From Parasedimentitalea maritima (lineage in GTDB: Bacteria; Pseudomonadota; Alphaproteobacteria; Rhodobacterales; Rhodobacteraceae), in NCBI RefSeq assembly GCF_005771405.1, contig NZ_VAUA01000001.1:434001-498000 (forward strand): a DNA stretch of 64,000 nucleotides, given 5' to 3'. The notes beneath the pieces were generated by a model. It did no database searches. It was not told where the DNA came from and saw nothing but the letters and a program-made list of their open reading frames with translations. Below, one piece after another: positions 42,073 to 50,766 of this stretch; the first letter of the stretch is position 1; every line of letters begins with the position of its first letter. The position numbers and the translations under genes are program-made.

Positions 42073-42540
42073 ATGACGGCATTCAGCGGAGTTTCAATTG
42101 GCTACCTCGCCGACCGTACTGGGTTGGCCGTGTCGGCTATTCGGTACTATGAGGCGCAGGGCCTAATCACCCCATGGCGTAACAGTGGTGGACAACGGCG
42201 TTTTCACCGGGCCGATATTCGCCGCCTTAGTTTTATTATGATTGCCCAACAGATCGGGTTTTCCCTGCCCGAAATCAGGGGGTTCCTGAAGGATCTGCCC
42301 GGAGGGCGCACGCCAACCCCCGAAGATTGGACGCAGATATCTCAGGACTTTCGCAGCCATTTGGATCAGCGGATTGAGACCCTGCAGAAGTTGCGCGACA
42401 ATCTGGATGGCTGCATTGGCTGCGGCTGTCTATCGCTGCCAAAATGCGCGCTGTACAACCCCAAAGACCGTGCCGCGCAAAAGGGACAAGGCCCCCGCTA
42501 TTTGATGGGGGATCGCGCTGAGACGGAAAATGATCCTTGA
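42073..42540 (+). CDS. soxR: Redox-sensing transcriptional activator SoxR
   Basis: SoxR is a MerR-type dimer whose [2Fe-2S] cluster senses redox-cycling compounds. The N-terminal helix-turn-helix is clear (SIGYLADRTGLAVSAIRYYE), followed by the dimer helix. The cluster motif C-x2-C-x-C-x5-C is intact: C114, C117, C119, C125 (CIGCGCLSLPKC). I chose ATG 42073 (155 residues) after GGAGATAG; the longer frame lacks support. It is divergent from the VOC gene, which is likely its target. soxS is absent, as is normal outside enterics. Confidence 0.94.
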   Translation: MTAFSGVSIGYLADRTGLAVSAIRYYEAQGLITPWRNSGGQRRFHRADIRRLSFIMIAQQIGFSLPEIRGFLKDLPGGRTPTPEDWTQISQDFRSHLDQRIETLQKLRDNLDGCIGCGCLSLPKCALYNPKDRAAQKGQGPRYLMGDRAETENDP

Positions 42541-42614
42541 GTGACGGAAATTGACGGGTTTTTGATCCTAAAAGCCTGTTCTACGGGGGCTAACGTAGAG
42601 TTTGGATTGACCTC

Positions 42615-42630
42615 GCCATCCAAGGATGGC
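42615..42630. terminator. Small hairpin after soxR
   Basis: GCCATC-CAAG-GATGGC forms a 6-bp stem with a 4-base loop, 75 bases after the soxR stop and 67 before the ETF-QO start. There is no T-run, so termination is uncertain. Confidence 0.35.
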
Positions 42631-42696
42631 TTATCAGTCGCGAAACAATGTTGCGCCCAGCGGGGCCGGTAGCGAAATATAGCCAAGGAGCGCCTG

Positions 42697-44346
42697 ATGG
42701 CCGAGTTTGAACGCGAAGCGATGGAATATGATGTGGTGATCGTTGGGGCTGGCCCTGCTGGTCTGTCCGCTGCCATTCGCCTGAAACAGTTGGACGCTGA
42801 TCTGGATGTGGTTGTGCTGGAAAAAGGGTCCGAGGTGGGCGCGCATATCCTATCCGGCGCTGTGTTGGATCCTTGCGGACTGGATGCGCTGATCCCCGAC
42901 TGGAAAGCCAAGGGCGCGCCGCTGACGGTGCCGGTCAAAGACGATAACTTCTTCATGTTGGGTGAGGCTGGTCAGGTCCGTATCCCCAATTTTCCGATGC
43001 CACCACTGATGAACAACCACGGCAACTACATCGTGTCGATGGGTAATGTTTGCCGGTGGATGGCAGAGCAGGCCGAAGAGCTGGGTGTTGAGATCTTCCC
43101 GGGCATGGCCTGTTCCGAGCTGATCTTTGGTGACAAAGGTGAAGTCAAAGGCGTTGTTGCCGGCGAGTTTGGTAAGAACGCGGATGGCACCCCCGGTTCC
43201 GGTTATGAACCCGGTATGGAGCTGCACGGCAAATATGTCTTCCTTGGTGAAGGTGTGCGCGGGTCGCTGTCGAAAGAAGTCATTGCCAAGTATGATCTGC
43301 AAGCCGGTCACGAGCCGCAGAAATTTGGCCTTGGCATGAAAGAAATTTGGGAGATCGATCCGGCCAAGCATAAAGAGGGTTCGGTTACCCACACCATGGG
43401 TTGGCCATTGGGCAGCAATGCGGGCGGCGGATCATTCATCTACCATTTGGATAACAATCAGGTCTACGTCGGCTTTGTTGTGCACTTGAACTACCGCAAT
43501 CCGAACGTTTTCCCCTATATGGAATTCCAGCGCTTCAAGCATCACCCGATGGTGGCGGAGCTGCTGAAGGGCGGTAAACGCGTTGCTTATGGCGCCCGTG
43601 CGATCACCGAAGGCGGTTATCAGTCGATGCCCAAAATGGTTGCACCCGGTGTGGCGCTACTGGGCTGTTCGGTTGGTATGGTCAACGTGCCGCGCATCAA
43701 AGGCAACCACAACGCCATGTTCTCAGGTAAGGCTGCGGCTGAGGCTGCTTTTGCCGCGATCAAGGCTGACCGGTCCGGTGATGAGTTGACTGGCTACGAG
43801 GTAGAAGTGCGTCAGGGCGTCATCGGCAAGGATCTGAAAAAGGTGCGTAACGTTAAACCGCTGTGGTCCAAGTATGGCCTGACGGCCTCGCTGATGCTGG
43901 GTGGCATGGACATGTGGACCAACACCCTGTTTGGTTTCTCGTTCTTTGGCACCGTCAAACACGGCAAGAACGACGCGCTCGCTACTGAAGAGGCCAGCAA
44001 GCACAAGATGATCGACTATCCAAAGCCGGATGGGAAGTTATCGTTTGACCGCCTGACCAATGTCAGTTTTGCGATGACCAACCATGAGGAAAGCCAGCCC
44101 TGCCACCTGCAACTGGCTGATCCTAACCTGCCAATCAGCACCAACCTGCCCAAGTTCAACGAGCCAGCGCAGCGCTATTGCCCGGCTGGTGTGTATGAGA
44201 TCGTGGAAAAGGACGGCAAGCCCGAGTTTGTGGTGAATTTCCAGAACTGCGTGCACTGCAAAACATGCGACATTAAAGACCCCAGCCAGAACATCACCTG
44301 GGTCACCCCGCAGGGCGGCGACGGGCCGAACTACCCGAACATGTGA
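42697..44346 (+). CDS. Electron transfer flavoprotein-ubiquinone oxidoreductase
   Basis: ETF-QO takes electrons from ETF, which collects them from acyl-CoA and other dehydrogenases, and reduces ubiquinone at the inner membrane. The FAD-binding start VVIVGAGPAGLSAAIRLKQ, the quinone-region GWPLGSNAGGGSFIYH and the ferredoxin-like cluster Cys495, Cys518, Cys521 and Cys524 are intact. At 549 residues it has normal length. GGAG precedes the ATG. It serves the acyl-CoA dehydrogenase at 28041. A small gene follows four bases after its stop. Confidence 0.95.
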   Translation: MAEFEREAMEYDVVIVGAGPAGLSAAIRLKQLDADLDVVVLEKGSEVGAHILSGAVLDPCGLDALIPDWKAKGAPLTVPVKDDNFFMLGEAGQVRIPNFPMPPLMNNHGNYIVSMGNVCRWMAEQAEELGVEIFPGMACSELIFGDKGEVKGVVAGEFGKNADGTPGSGYEPGMELHGKYVFLGEGVRGSLSKEVIAKYDLQAGHEPQKFGLGMKEIWEIDPAKHKEGSVTHTMGWPLGSNAGGGSFIYHLDNNQVYVGFVVHLNYRNPNVFPYMEFQRFKHHPMVAELLKGGKRVAYGARAITEGGYQSMPKMVAPGVALLGCSVGMVNVPRIKGNHNAMFSGKAAAEAAFAAIKADRSGDELTGYEVEVRQGVIGKDLKKVRNVKPLWSKYGLTASLMLGGMDMWTNTLFGFSFFGTVKHGKNDALATEEASKHKMIDYPKPDGKLSFDRLTNVSFAMTNHEESQPCHLQLADPNLPISTNLPKFNEPAQRYCPAGVYEIVEKDGKPEFVVNFQNCVHCKTCDIKDPSQNITWVTPQGGDGPNYPNM

Positions 44347-44350
44347 CCGG

Positions 44351-44767
44351 ATGTCTCTGCGCGAAGGTATACTGTCCTTGGCAGCCGAGTTTTCCTGCAA
44401 TAAATCCAATGGCACCGAGCAGAGTGATCTGCTTGGTGCCATTGGTTTGGAGGGAGCCGATGCAATTGAGTTCCTTGAGAAGTATATGGAGCGGTTCAGT
44501 GTTGATCTGTCAGCGTTGAAATGGGAATTTCATTTCAACGCTGACGAGCCACCTTATCGGCGTCGCGTATTACCAGTTGATGTCGACGGCAGGGTGATCC
44601 CTTACATGCCGCTTACCTTGGCTCAGTTGGTCTCCGCTGCTGAACTGGGGAGGTGGCAGCTCAACTATCCAGATCATACTTTACGCTCTGGCTTGGGCGC
44701 GCGGTTTTCCATGTGTATTGCGGCGGTATTGTTGGTCTTATTGATGGTTCTTTATTCATTTCTCTGA
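44351..44767 (+). CDS. Acyl-carrier-like DUF1493-type protein with C-terminal helix
   Basis: The 138-residue protein resembles DUF1493 in its core (SDLLGAIGLEGADAIEFLEKYMERFSVDLS in order), a family with a vague likeness to acyl carrier proteins but without the phosphopantetheine Ser in a DSL motif here. The last 22 residues are a hydrophobic helix (MCIAAVLLVLLMVLYSFL), so it is probably tail-anchored. It starts four bases after the ETF-QO stop. The function is unknown and the family assignment is tentative. Confidence 0.65.
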   Translation: MSLREGILSLAAEFSCNKSNGTEQSDLLGAIGLEGADAIEFLEKYMERFSVDLSALKWEFHFNADEPPYRRRVLPVDVDGRVIPYMPLTLAQLVSAAELGRWQLNYPDHTLRSGLGARFSMCIAAVLLVLLMVLYSFL

Positions 44768-44946
44768 GCTCCGGTAATGGATGATTTAGGATCAAAATAG
44801 GCCTGAGGCATTCTGGTAAGGATCTAACTTTACCAAGATCAGCAAAAAACCGTGTATCGGAGCGGCGGAGCACCTCGTACCATTGCGTCCTTAGTCCTGA
44901 GCGCCTAGCTTAGTAAAAAACCTATAGCAGCGAGGCATTCGATCCG

Positions 44947-46668
44947 GTGACTTTCCCATTCCGACGCGCCGCAACGGCGGCTCTGGCCCTTTCTATGGCA
45001 TTTGGACCGGTGACTCCGGCCGTTTCGCAGGAACCAGCCGGGGCCTATTTGGCGGGCCGTGCTGCCACATTTGACAGCGATTTCTCCGCTGCAGCAGACT
45101 ATTACACCCGAGCACTGGTGCGTGATCCGGGAAATGTGGAGTTGATGGAAAGCGTGGTGTTTTCCCAACTGGCGCTGGGTGAATTACTCCGAGCATTACC
45201 TGTCGCGCAGCGGATGTGGGATGAAAATGTCAGCAGCCAGGTTGCCAACATGGTAATGGCTGGCGGCTTCAGTCAGGCTCATGACTATCAGGCGCTGCTG
45301 GATCGCGATTTGGTGACACAGGGCATCGGTCCACTAGTCGACGGATTGATGTTGGGTTGGGCTCTTTTAGGGGCTGGCTCGGTCCCCGAGGCGCTGGCAC
45401 AGTTTGACAGCGTTGGCGAAGACGAGGGGCTGCGGATGTTTGCGCAGTACCACCGCGCGTTGGCACTGGCGTCAGTTGGGGACTATGAAGCGGCAGAAGC
45501 AATGTTTGCTGCCAACGATGGTCGGCTGACACTGATAACGCGCCGTGCTGCGTTGGCTCGGGTGCAAATCCTCTCGCAGCTGGGGCGTAACGAACAAGCG
45601 CTGGCCACATTAGAGAATGCTTTTGGTACGCAGTTGGATCCGGGGCTGTCCAATCTCTTTGACCGTCTTACCGCGGACGAAACTCTGCCCTTTACTCATG
45701 CCCCCACAGTCACGGACGGCATTGCCGAAGTGTTCTATACGGTGGCCTCCGCGCTCAGCGGTGAAGCGGCGGATGAATACGTCTTAATTTACGCCCGCAT
45801 GGCCAGCGTGCTGAGCCCGACCCACGTGGATTCAGTGCTTTTAAGCGCTGATCTGCTGGACAATTTAGGGCGCTATGAATTGTCGGTTGCCACTTATAAA
45901 CAAGTGCCGGTCGGCCACCCTGATTATCATGCCGCCGAAATGGGCCGTGCCGAGGCGCTGCGCCGGGCTGCCAAACCTGAAGCTGCGATCGAGGTTCTGG
46001 AACAGCTGATCCGTGAATTCCCAGCTCAGCCAACCGTTTATTCCGCACTGGGAGATCTGCAGCGGCAACAGGAAAACTATGCGGCTGCGGTGACTGCCTA
46101 TGACAGTGCGATGACCTATTTGGATGAGCACAACGCCGCCAATTGGTTTCTGCTTTATGCACGTGGCATCAGTCTGGAGCGGTTGGATCAATGGGACCGG
46201 GCAGAAGCAGATTTTCGTGCAGCATTGGTGCTAAACCCGGGTCGTCCCGAAGTGTTGAACTATCTGGGCTACTCGCTGGTTGAAAAGCAGATCAAGTTGG
46301 ACGAGGCGCTTGATATGATTGAACGTGCCGTCGCCGCCCGACCCGAGTCTGGTTATATCGTCGATTCACTCGGCTGGGTGCTGTATCGTCTGGGCCGCTA
46401 CGATGAGGCCGTAGGCCATATGGAGCAGGCGGTTGAGCTGATGCCGGTAGATGCTGTGGTCAACGACCATCTTGGCGATGTGTTCTGGGCTGTGGGCCGT
46501 TACCTTGAGGCGGAGTTTCAGTGGAAGCGGGCGCTGTCCTTTGTTGATCCCGAAGACACGGACAGCGAAGCTGATCCTGACCGCATCCGCCGTAAGCTAG
46601 AAATTGGTCTGGATGAGGTTCTGGTTGAAGAAGGCGAAGAGCCATTGAAACTGGCCAATGACGGTTAA
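44947..46668 (+). CDS. Exported tetratricopeptide-repeat protein
   Basis: A signal peptide (MTFPFRRAATAALALSMAFG ending in AVSQ) is followed by about twelve helix-turn-helix TPR-like units; the clearest are LALVLNPGRPEVLNYLGYSL-like and SGYIVDSLGWVLYRLGRYDEAVGHMEQAV in order. Such arrays scaffold protein complexes in the periplasm. The start is GTG 44947. The stop lies inside the start of ispE (11-base overlap), a link seen often in Rhodobacterales although the functions differ. Confidence 0.87.
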   Translation: MTFPFRRAATAALALSMAFGPVTPAVSQEPAGAYLAGRAATFDSDFSAAADYYTRALVRDPGNVELMESVVFSQLALGELLRALPVAQRMWDENVSSQVANMVMAGGFSQAHDYQALLDRDLVTQGIGPLVDGLMLGWALLGAGSVPEALAQFDSVGEDEGLRMFAQYHRALALASVGDYEAAEAMFAANDGRLTLITRRAALARVQILSQLGRNEQALATLENAFGTQLDPGLSNLFDRLTADETLPFTHAPTVTDGIAEVFYTVASALSGEAADEYVLIYARMASVLSPTHVDSVLLSADLLDNLGRYELSVATYKQVPVGHPDYHAAEMGRAEALRRAAKPEAAIEVLEQLIREFPAQPTVYSALGDLQRQQENYAAAVTAYDSAMTYLDEHNAANWFLLYARGISLERLDQWDRAEADFRAALVLNPGRPEVLNYLGYSLVEKQIKLDEALDMIERAVAARPESGYIVDSLGWVLYRLGRYDEAVGHMEQAVELMPVDAVVNDHLGDVFWAVGRYLEAEFQWKRALSFVDPEDTDSEADPDRIRRKLEIGLDEVLVEEGEEPLKLANDG

Positions 46669-47479
46669 GGCATTTGCGCCGGCCAAGATCAATCTGACAC
46701 TGCATGTGACCGGCCAGCGGGATGATGGGTATCATCTGCTCGATAGTCTGGTGGCCTTTGCGGATGTTGGGGATCAGATTGTGATGTCGCCGCAAGATGA
46801 CCTATCGATCGAGGTGATCGGTGAATTTGCACAGGGCGTTCCAACTGACCGGCGAAATCTGGTCTGGAAGGCGGCCGAAGGCGCAGGCTGGTCCGGTCGG
46901 ATATGTTTGGACAAAGCATTACCTCATGGGGCTGGCATTGGTGGCGGATCGTCTGATGCTGCTGCAGTCCTACGGGCTCTTTCCGCACAGGGTTTGCCTG
47001 TTGCGAAAGAGTTCCTGATTTCGCTGGGGGCCGATATCCCAGTTTGTATGGCTGCACGGGCGGTGCGGATGCAGGGGATCGGCGAGCAGATCAGCCCGGT
47101 TGAGCTGCCAAAACTACCCGCAGTCTTGGTCAACCCCGGTGTTCACGTCCCAACTGGCGGTGTTTTCTCTGCAATGGCATGGCGTGACAATCCGCCAATG
47201 CCGTCGCACATCCCTGATTTTCCCACCCCTGCGGACGTTGCAGGCTGGTTGTCCGAGCAACGAAACGATTTGCAGATTCCCGCCGCTGCGATTGCGCGTC
47301 AGATTGACCAAGTGTTGGCAGATTTAAACTGCACAGGAAACGTGATGCTTGCGCGTATGTCGGGATCTGGGGCAACCTGTTTTGCGCTATATCCCACAAT
47401 GAAAGCGGCCCATCATGCTGCTTATGAAATCGGATCCGCGAACCCCGAATGGTGGTGCGTCGCAACCGAGTTGAGCTAA
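46658..47479 (+). CDS. ispE: 4-diphosphocytidyl-2-C-methyl-D-erythritol kinase
   Basis: IspE phosphorylates CDP-methylerythritol in the non-mevalonate route to isoprenoids. The GHMP-kinase ATP loop LPHGAGIGGGSSDAAAVLRAL-like is intact, with FAPAKINLTLHVTGQRDDGYH at the start and ARMSGSGATCFALY near the end. The 273 residues are normal. The ATG lies within the end of the TPR gene. A 9-bp hairpin (47469-47493) covers its stop and that of the convergent pentapeptide gene. Confidence 0.94.
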   Translation: MTVKAFAPAKINLTLHVTGQRDDGYHLLDSLVAFADVGDQIVMSPQDDLSIEVIGEFAQGVPTDRRNLVWKAAEGAGWSGRICLDKALPHGAGIGGGSSDAAAVLRALSAQGLPVAKEFLISLGADIPVCMAARAVRMQGIGEQISPVELPKLPAVLVNPGVHVPTGGVFSAMAWRDNPPMPSHIPDFPTPADVAGWLSEQRNDLQIPAAAIARQIDQVLADLNCTGNVMLARMSGSGATCFALYPTMKAAHHAAYEIGSANPEWWCVATELS

Positions 47480-47493
47480 TGATCAGCTCAACT
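47469..47493. terminator. Hairpin spanning two convergent stop codons
   Basis: AGTTGAGCT (47469-47477) pairs perfectly with AGCTCAACT (47485-47493) around AATGATC. It contains the TAA of ispE and the TGA of the pentapeptide gene. There is no T-run on either side, so its effect as a terminator is uncertain. Confidence 0.45.
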
Positions 47494-48249
47494 GCCATCC
47501 GGCGACACGTCAATGCCAAGGCTACCCAGCAAATGATGTTGCTGTCCCGCAGAGACCATCATGCCGGCGTGGCTGTTCAGATCTGACAGTTGGAACCCAT
47601 CTAGGTCACTCCCGCGCAGATCAGCTCCGGCAAAATTCGCGTCTGTTACCTCAATGCCAAGCAGATTGCAGCCGCGCATTACCGCATTGACCAGTCGTGA
47701 CCGCTGAAACGTGGCGTAGGACAGATCGCAGTCGTCAAACGTGCAGGCGGTCAGGTCCAGTTTATCAAATATGGCATCCGCCAATTGGCAGGTTTTAAAC
47801 CGCACGGTTCCAAACTTCCGCTTGCCCGCCGTCTGCACAAACTTGGTGTTCTCAATGTCCAAACCCCGCATCTGGCAGTCGTCAAACGACAGATCATAGC
47901 CTTCGCAGCCGTTTATCTTGACCAGCGCCATGTTGCAGCTGGTAAACTTCGCCCGCCCCATATCGCAATAGCGAAATGCAGTGGCGCTGGTGGTCGCCCC
48001 CTCAAAGAACACTGAGCCCTCAAACCGGGCATCTCTCAGATTTGCGCCGTTGAATTCACAGTTGATAAACTTGCAGTTGCTCCAGCTGCTGGCGATCAAG
48101 GTATCCCCCTTGATCCGGGTTTCACGAATGGTGCAGTCATGAAACGACAGTTCATCCTCGCCATCGACCCACTCAAAGTCAAAGCCGGACAGGTCCTGTC
48201 CGGAACACCCACTCTCACGTTCAATCCTGTCTCGAAGCGACGTATTCAA
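47488..48249 (-). CDS. Qnr-like pentapeptide-repeat protein
   Basis: The 253 residues consist largely of pentapeptide repeats of type A(D/N)(L/F)xx (for example FINCEFNGANLRDARFEGSV, DANFAGADLRGSDLDGFQLS), which fold as a right-handed quadrilateral beta helix. The last 20 residues (AGQQHHLLGSLGIDVSPD) closely match the C-terminus of Qnr gyrase-protection proteins (WQQEQLLEPLGVIVLPD). This supports DNA-mimic binding to gyrase rather than a generic repeat protein. Quinolone protection is not shown. The start is ATG 48249, 15 bases after the shared motif at 48264. Confidence 0.82.
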   Translation of the reverse strand: MNTSLRDRIERESGCSGQDLSGFDFEWVDGEDELSFHDCTIRETRIKGDTLIASSWSNCKFINCEFNGANLRDARFEGSVFFEGATTSATAFRYCDMGRAKFTSCNMALVKINGCEGYDLSFDDCQMRGLDIENTKFVQTAGKRKFGTVRFKTCQLADAIFDKLDLTACTFDDCDLSYATFQRSRLVNAVMRGCNLLGIEVTDANFAGADLRGSDLDGFQLSDLNSHAGMMVSAGQQHHLLGSLGIDVSPDGS

Positions 48250-48263
48250 AACCCAAACCCCAC

Positions 48264-48289
48264 GCTTCTTTTTGTCAAAAATACTTCAA
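48264..48289 (-). repeat. Shared upstream motif, copy 2
   Basis: On the minus strand this reads TTGAAGTATTTTTGACAAAA then AGAAGC, nearly the same as 17759-17783. It lies 15 bases before the pentapeptide-repeat start, in sense orientation. Confidence 0.5.
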
Positions 48290-48342
48290 GGGGTGAATTG
48301 ACCCATAGGGTCAAGAGGGGGCAGAGCCCCCTGTAAGCCCAC

Positions 48343-49341
48343 TCAGTTTAGCCGCGCAACTACATAATCCGCCAGATCGTTCAGCATCTGCCGAATGGGG
48401 TGCTCTGGCAAAACGCTCAGCGCGTCTTTGGCCTTGTTGGCCCAGCCATTGGCATCATCCCGCGTTGCCGCCAAAGTTCCGTACTTATCCATCAGTTCTA
48501 GGGCGTGCTCCAAATCGCCGTCTTCCTGGCGGCCCTTCTCGATGGTACGTTTCCAGAATTCACGCTCTTCATCAGTGGCCTGTGCAACAGCTTTGATCAC
48601 CGGCAATGTCAGCTTGCGTTCGCGGAAATCATCACCGACGTTTTTACCGGTGGCCTTGGCATCGCCTTGATAGTCCAGCAGGTCATCTGCAATTTGAAAT
48701 GCAATTCCCAGCGCGTCACCGTAATTAAACAGGGCCTTGACCTGCGCATCATCAGCCCCGGCAATCACCCCGCCTACTTCGGTGGCAGCTGAGAACAGAG
48801 CCGCAGTTTTGCCGCGTACAACTTGCAGATAGATGTCTTCACCCGTCTTCAAGTCCTGGGCCGCAGTCATCTGCAGCACTTCACCTTCAGCAATAGTAGC
48901 TGAGGCGTTGGCCAGAATATCAAGAACCTGCAGCGAACCGGTTTCGACCATCAGCTGGAAACTGCGAGAGAACAGGTAGTCGCCGACCAGAACCGATGAT
49001 TTGTTGTCCCACAGAAGGTTGGCAGTGGGGCGGCCCCGACGTTGGCCGCTTTCATCCACGACATCGTCATGCAGTAGGGTTGCCGTGTGAATGAACTCAA
49101 CCGTGGCAGCCAGCTTCAAGTGGTGCTCACCGTCGTAGCCACACATTTTGGCCGCGGCCAGCGTCAGCATCGGCCGCAACCGCTTGCCGCCCGCCTCAAC
49201 CAAATGCGCCGTAACCTCAGGGATGCGCGGGGCGTGTTTGGAGGTCATCCGGGTGCGGATCAGTGTATTCACTGCATCCATTTCATCGCTCAGGGTGGCC
49301 GCCAATTGTTCGTGCGGCTTTTGTGCCATGCTCTGGTTCAT
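48343..49341 (-). CDS. Polyprenyl (octa/decaprenyl) diphosphate synthase
   Basis: This enzyme lengthens isoprenoid diphosphates to make the ubiquinone side chain. Both aspartate-rich motifs are present: LLHDDVVDES and QIADDLLDYQGD, with GGKRLRP earlier and GDYLFSRSF in between. Chain length (C40 or C50) cannot be read from the sequence. I chose ATG 49341 (332 residues) with GGGA just before; ATGs at 49344 and 49368 are also possible. It works upstream of UbiA (4973). It diverges from the small DUF2007 gene. Confidence 0.9.
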   Translation of the reverse strand: MNQSMAQKPHEQLAATLSDEMDAVNTLIRTRMTSKHAPRIPEVTAHLVEAGGKRLRPMLTLAAAKMCGYDGEHHLKLAATVEFIHTATLLHDDVVDESGQRRGRPTANLLWDNKSSVLVGDYLFSRSFQLMVETGSLQVLDILANASATIAEGEVLQMTAAQDLKTGEDIYLQVVRGKTAALFSAATEVGGVIAGADDAQVKALFNYGDALGIAFQIADDLLDYQGDAKATGKNVGDDFRERKLTLPVIKAVAQATDEEREFWKRTIEKGRQEDGDLEHALELMDKYGTLAATRDDANGWANKAKDALSVLPEHPIRQMLNDLADYVVARLN

Positions 49342-49398
49342 CATATTCCCGATTGCAAGGCTCGACATTTTACCAAGCTTGCCCTTAGATCCCATCTT

Positions 49399-49614
49399 AT
49401 GAAGGAACTTCTGCGTAGCACCGACCCGACCATCATGGCCTTTGCCTCCGCCCTTCTTCAGGGGGAGGATATAGACTGCTTTCAGGTGGACGTAAATATG
49501 AGCATCCTTGAAGGTGGCATTGGTATTTTTCCACGCCGTCTGATGGTGCGTGTTGACGATCATGCGGCCGCCGAGCGGGTGATGCTTGACAATGAAATCC
49601 CATTGGGACGATGA
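49399..49614 (+). CDS. DUF2007-type small protein
   Basis: The 71-residue protein reads MKELLRSTDPTIMAFASALL and continues with GEDIDCFQVDVNMSIL, the usual pattern of DUF2007, a small alpha-beta domain called a putative signal transducer. Function is unproven. ATG 49399 was chosen because it starts the fold; a longer frame overlaps the divergent polyprenyl synthase. Its stop overlaps the next start (ATGA), coupling it to the tRNA methyltransferase gene. Confidence 0.8.
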   Translation: MKELLRSTDPTIMAFASALLQGEDIDCFQVDVNMSILEGGIGIFPRRLMVRVDDHAAAERVMLDNEIPLGR

Positions 49615-50384
49615 GTGAATTTGACGATAGCGCACTAAGCTGCAACGACTTCCTTGGGGGCCAGTTGCGTTTGTGGCAACCCAAAGACGGATACCGTGCA
49701 GGTGTCGACCCGGTGTTGCTAGCAGCAAGCGTTCCGGCGCGTAGTGGGCAGCGTATTCTTGAACTGGGCTGTGGTGGGGGGCAGGTCTTGTTGTGTCTTG
49801 GGGCGCGTGTTCCTGGGGTCGATCTTACCGGCGTTGAACTGCAATCCAGCTACGCCCAACTGGCTCGTCGCAATGGCACTGAAAACAAAATAGCGATCAA
49901 GGTGGTGGAGGGCGATTTGGCTGGGCTGCCTGATGATCTGCGTCAGCGCCAGTTTGATCATGTTCTTGCCAATCCTCCCTATTATGCGCGCGGCGCCCAT
50001 AGTTCATCGGCGAATTTGGGACGGGCCACCGCCCTGGGAGAGCAGACTCCCTTGGCGCAATGGATTGAAGTTGCCGCAAAGCGTCTGGCCCCACAGGGAT
50101 TCCTGCACATGATTCAGCGTGTTGATCGACTGCCTGAGATGTTGATGGCCTGCAATAGCCGATTGGGTTCGATCGAGGTGCTACCACTTGCCGCACGGGT
50201 CGGGCGCGCGCCCGAATTGCTTATTCTGCGTGCACGAAAGGCTGGTCGGGCAGCGTTTCGCTTACATGCACCGCTGATCCTGCATGAGGGCGACCGTCAC
50301 GAGGCGGATGGGGATAGCTATCGACCCTGTATAGCGAACATCCTGCGCAAGGGGGCTGCGCTGGATTGGCCGAGGTTGCGGTAA
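49611..50384 (+). CDS. tRNA1(Val) adenine-37 N6-methyltransferase-like protein
   Basis: The SAM-binding motif LELGCGGGQVLLCLGAR (about 51-66) and the catalytic NPPY at 121-124 (LANPPYYARG) identify an adenine N6-methyltransferase; the overall layout, with KDGYRAGVDPVLLAA near the start, matches TrmN6/YfiC, which modifies A37 of tRNA1(Val). The 257 residues are normal. It overlaps the DUF2007 gene by four bases. Target site is inferred from the family. Confidence 0.88.
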   Translation: MSEFDDSALSCNDFLGGQLRLWQPKDGYRAGVDPVLLAASVPARSGQRILELGCGGGQVLLCLGARVPGVDLTGVELQSSYAQLARRNGTENKIAIKVVEGDLAGLPDDLRQRQFDHVLANPPYYARGAHSSSANLGRATALGEQTPLAQWIEVAAKRLAPQGFLHMIQRVDRLPEMLMACNSRLGSIEVLPLAARVGRAPELLILRARKAGRAAFRLHAPLILHEGDRHEADGDSYRPCIANILRKGAALDWPRLR

Positions 50385-50536
50385 GCTGGGCGTCCCTTTG
50401 CCAATTCGGGTTGGGCGACAGGCATAAACTGGCCGAAAGCAACAGTTTCATGACAAATGAATGCGTCTGCAGCGTGACAGATGTCTAATCTTGTGGTCCA
50501 CTTGTCTGGCAAACTTAGCTCTTAAGGAGGATTGCC

Positions 50537-50713
50537 ATGAGCATCAGCTCGCATCTGGTTGAACTGAAAAAGAAGCACGAGCACCTGAGTGATGAAGTGG
50601 ATGTTGCGCAACGCGCACCCAGCACGGACGGGCTCGAAATTGCCGAGATGAAAAAGCAGAAGCTGAAACTCAAGGAAGAGATCGAACGCCTGTCACAAGT
50701 CGAACTGACCTGA
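50537..50713 (+). CDS. YdcH-family (DUF465) small coiled-coil protein
   Basis: The 58-residue protein (MSISSHLVELKKKHEHLSDE, then IAEMKKQKLKLKEEIERL) is a short helical hairpin typical of YdcH/DUF465, a family without a settled function. The ribosome site TTAAGGAGGATT is one of the strongest in the window and lies 6 bases before the ATG, pointing to high expression. It stands alone between the methyltransferase and a convergent exporter gene. Confidence 0.87.
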   Translation: MSISSHLVELKKKHEHLSDEVDVAQRAPSTDGLEIAEMKKQKLKLKEEIERLSQVELT

Positions 50714-50766
50714 CGAGACGCGGGTAGGGGCCGTTTGGCCCCGCCCAATCCGGTAAATCGACACCG

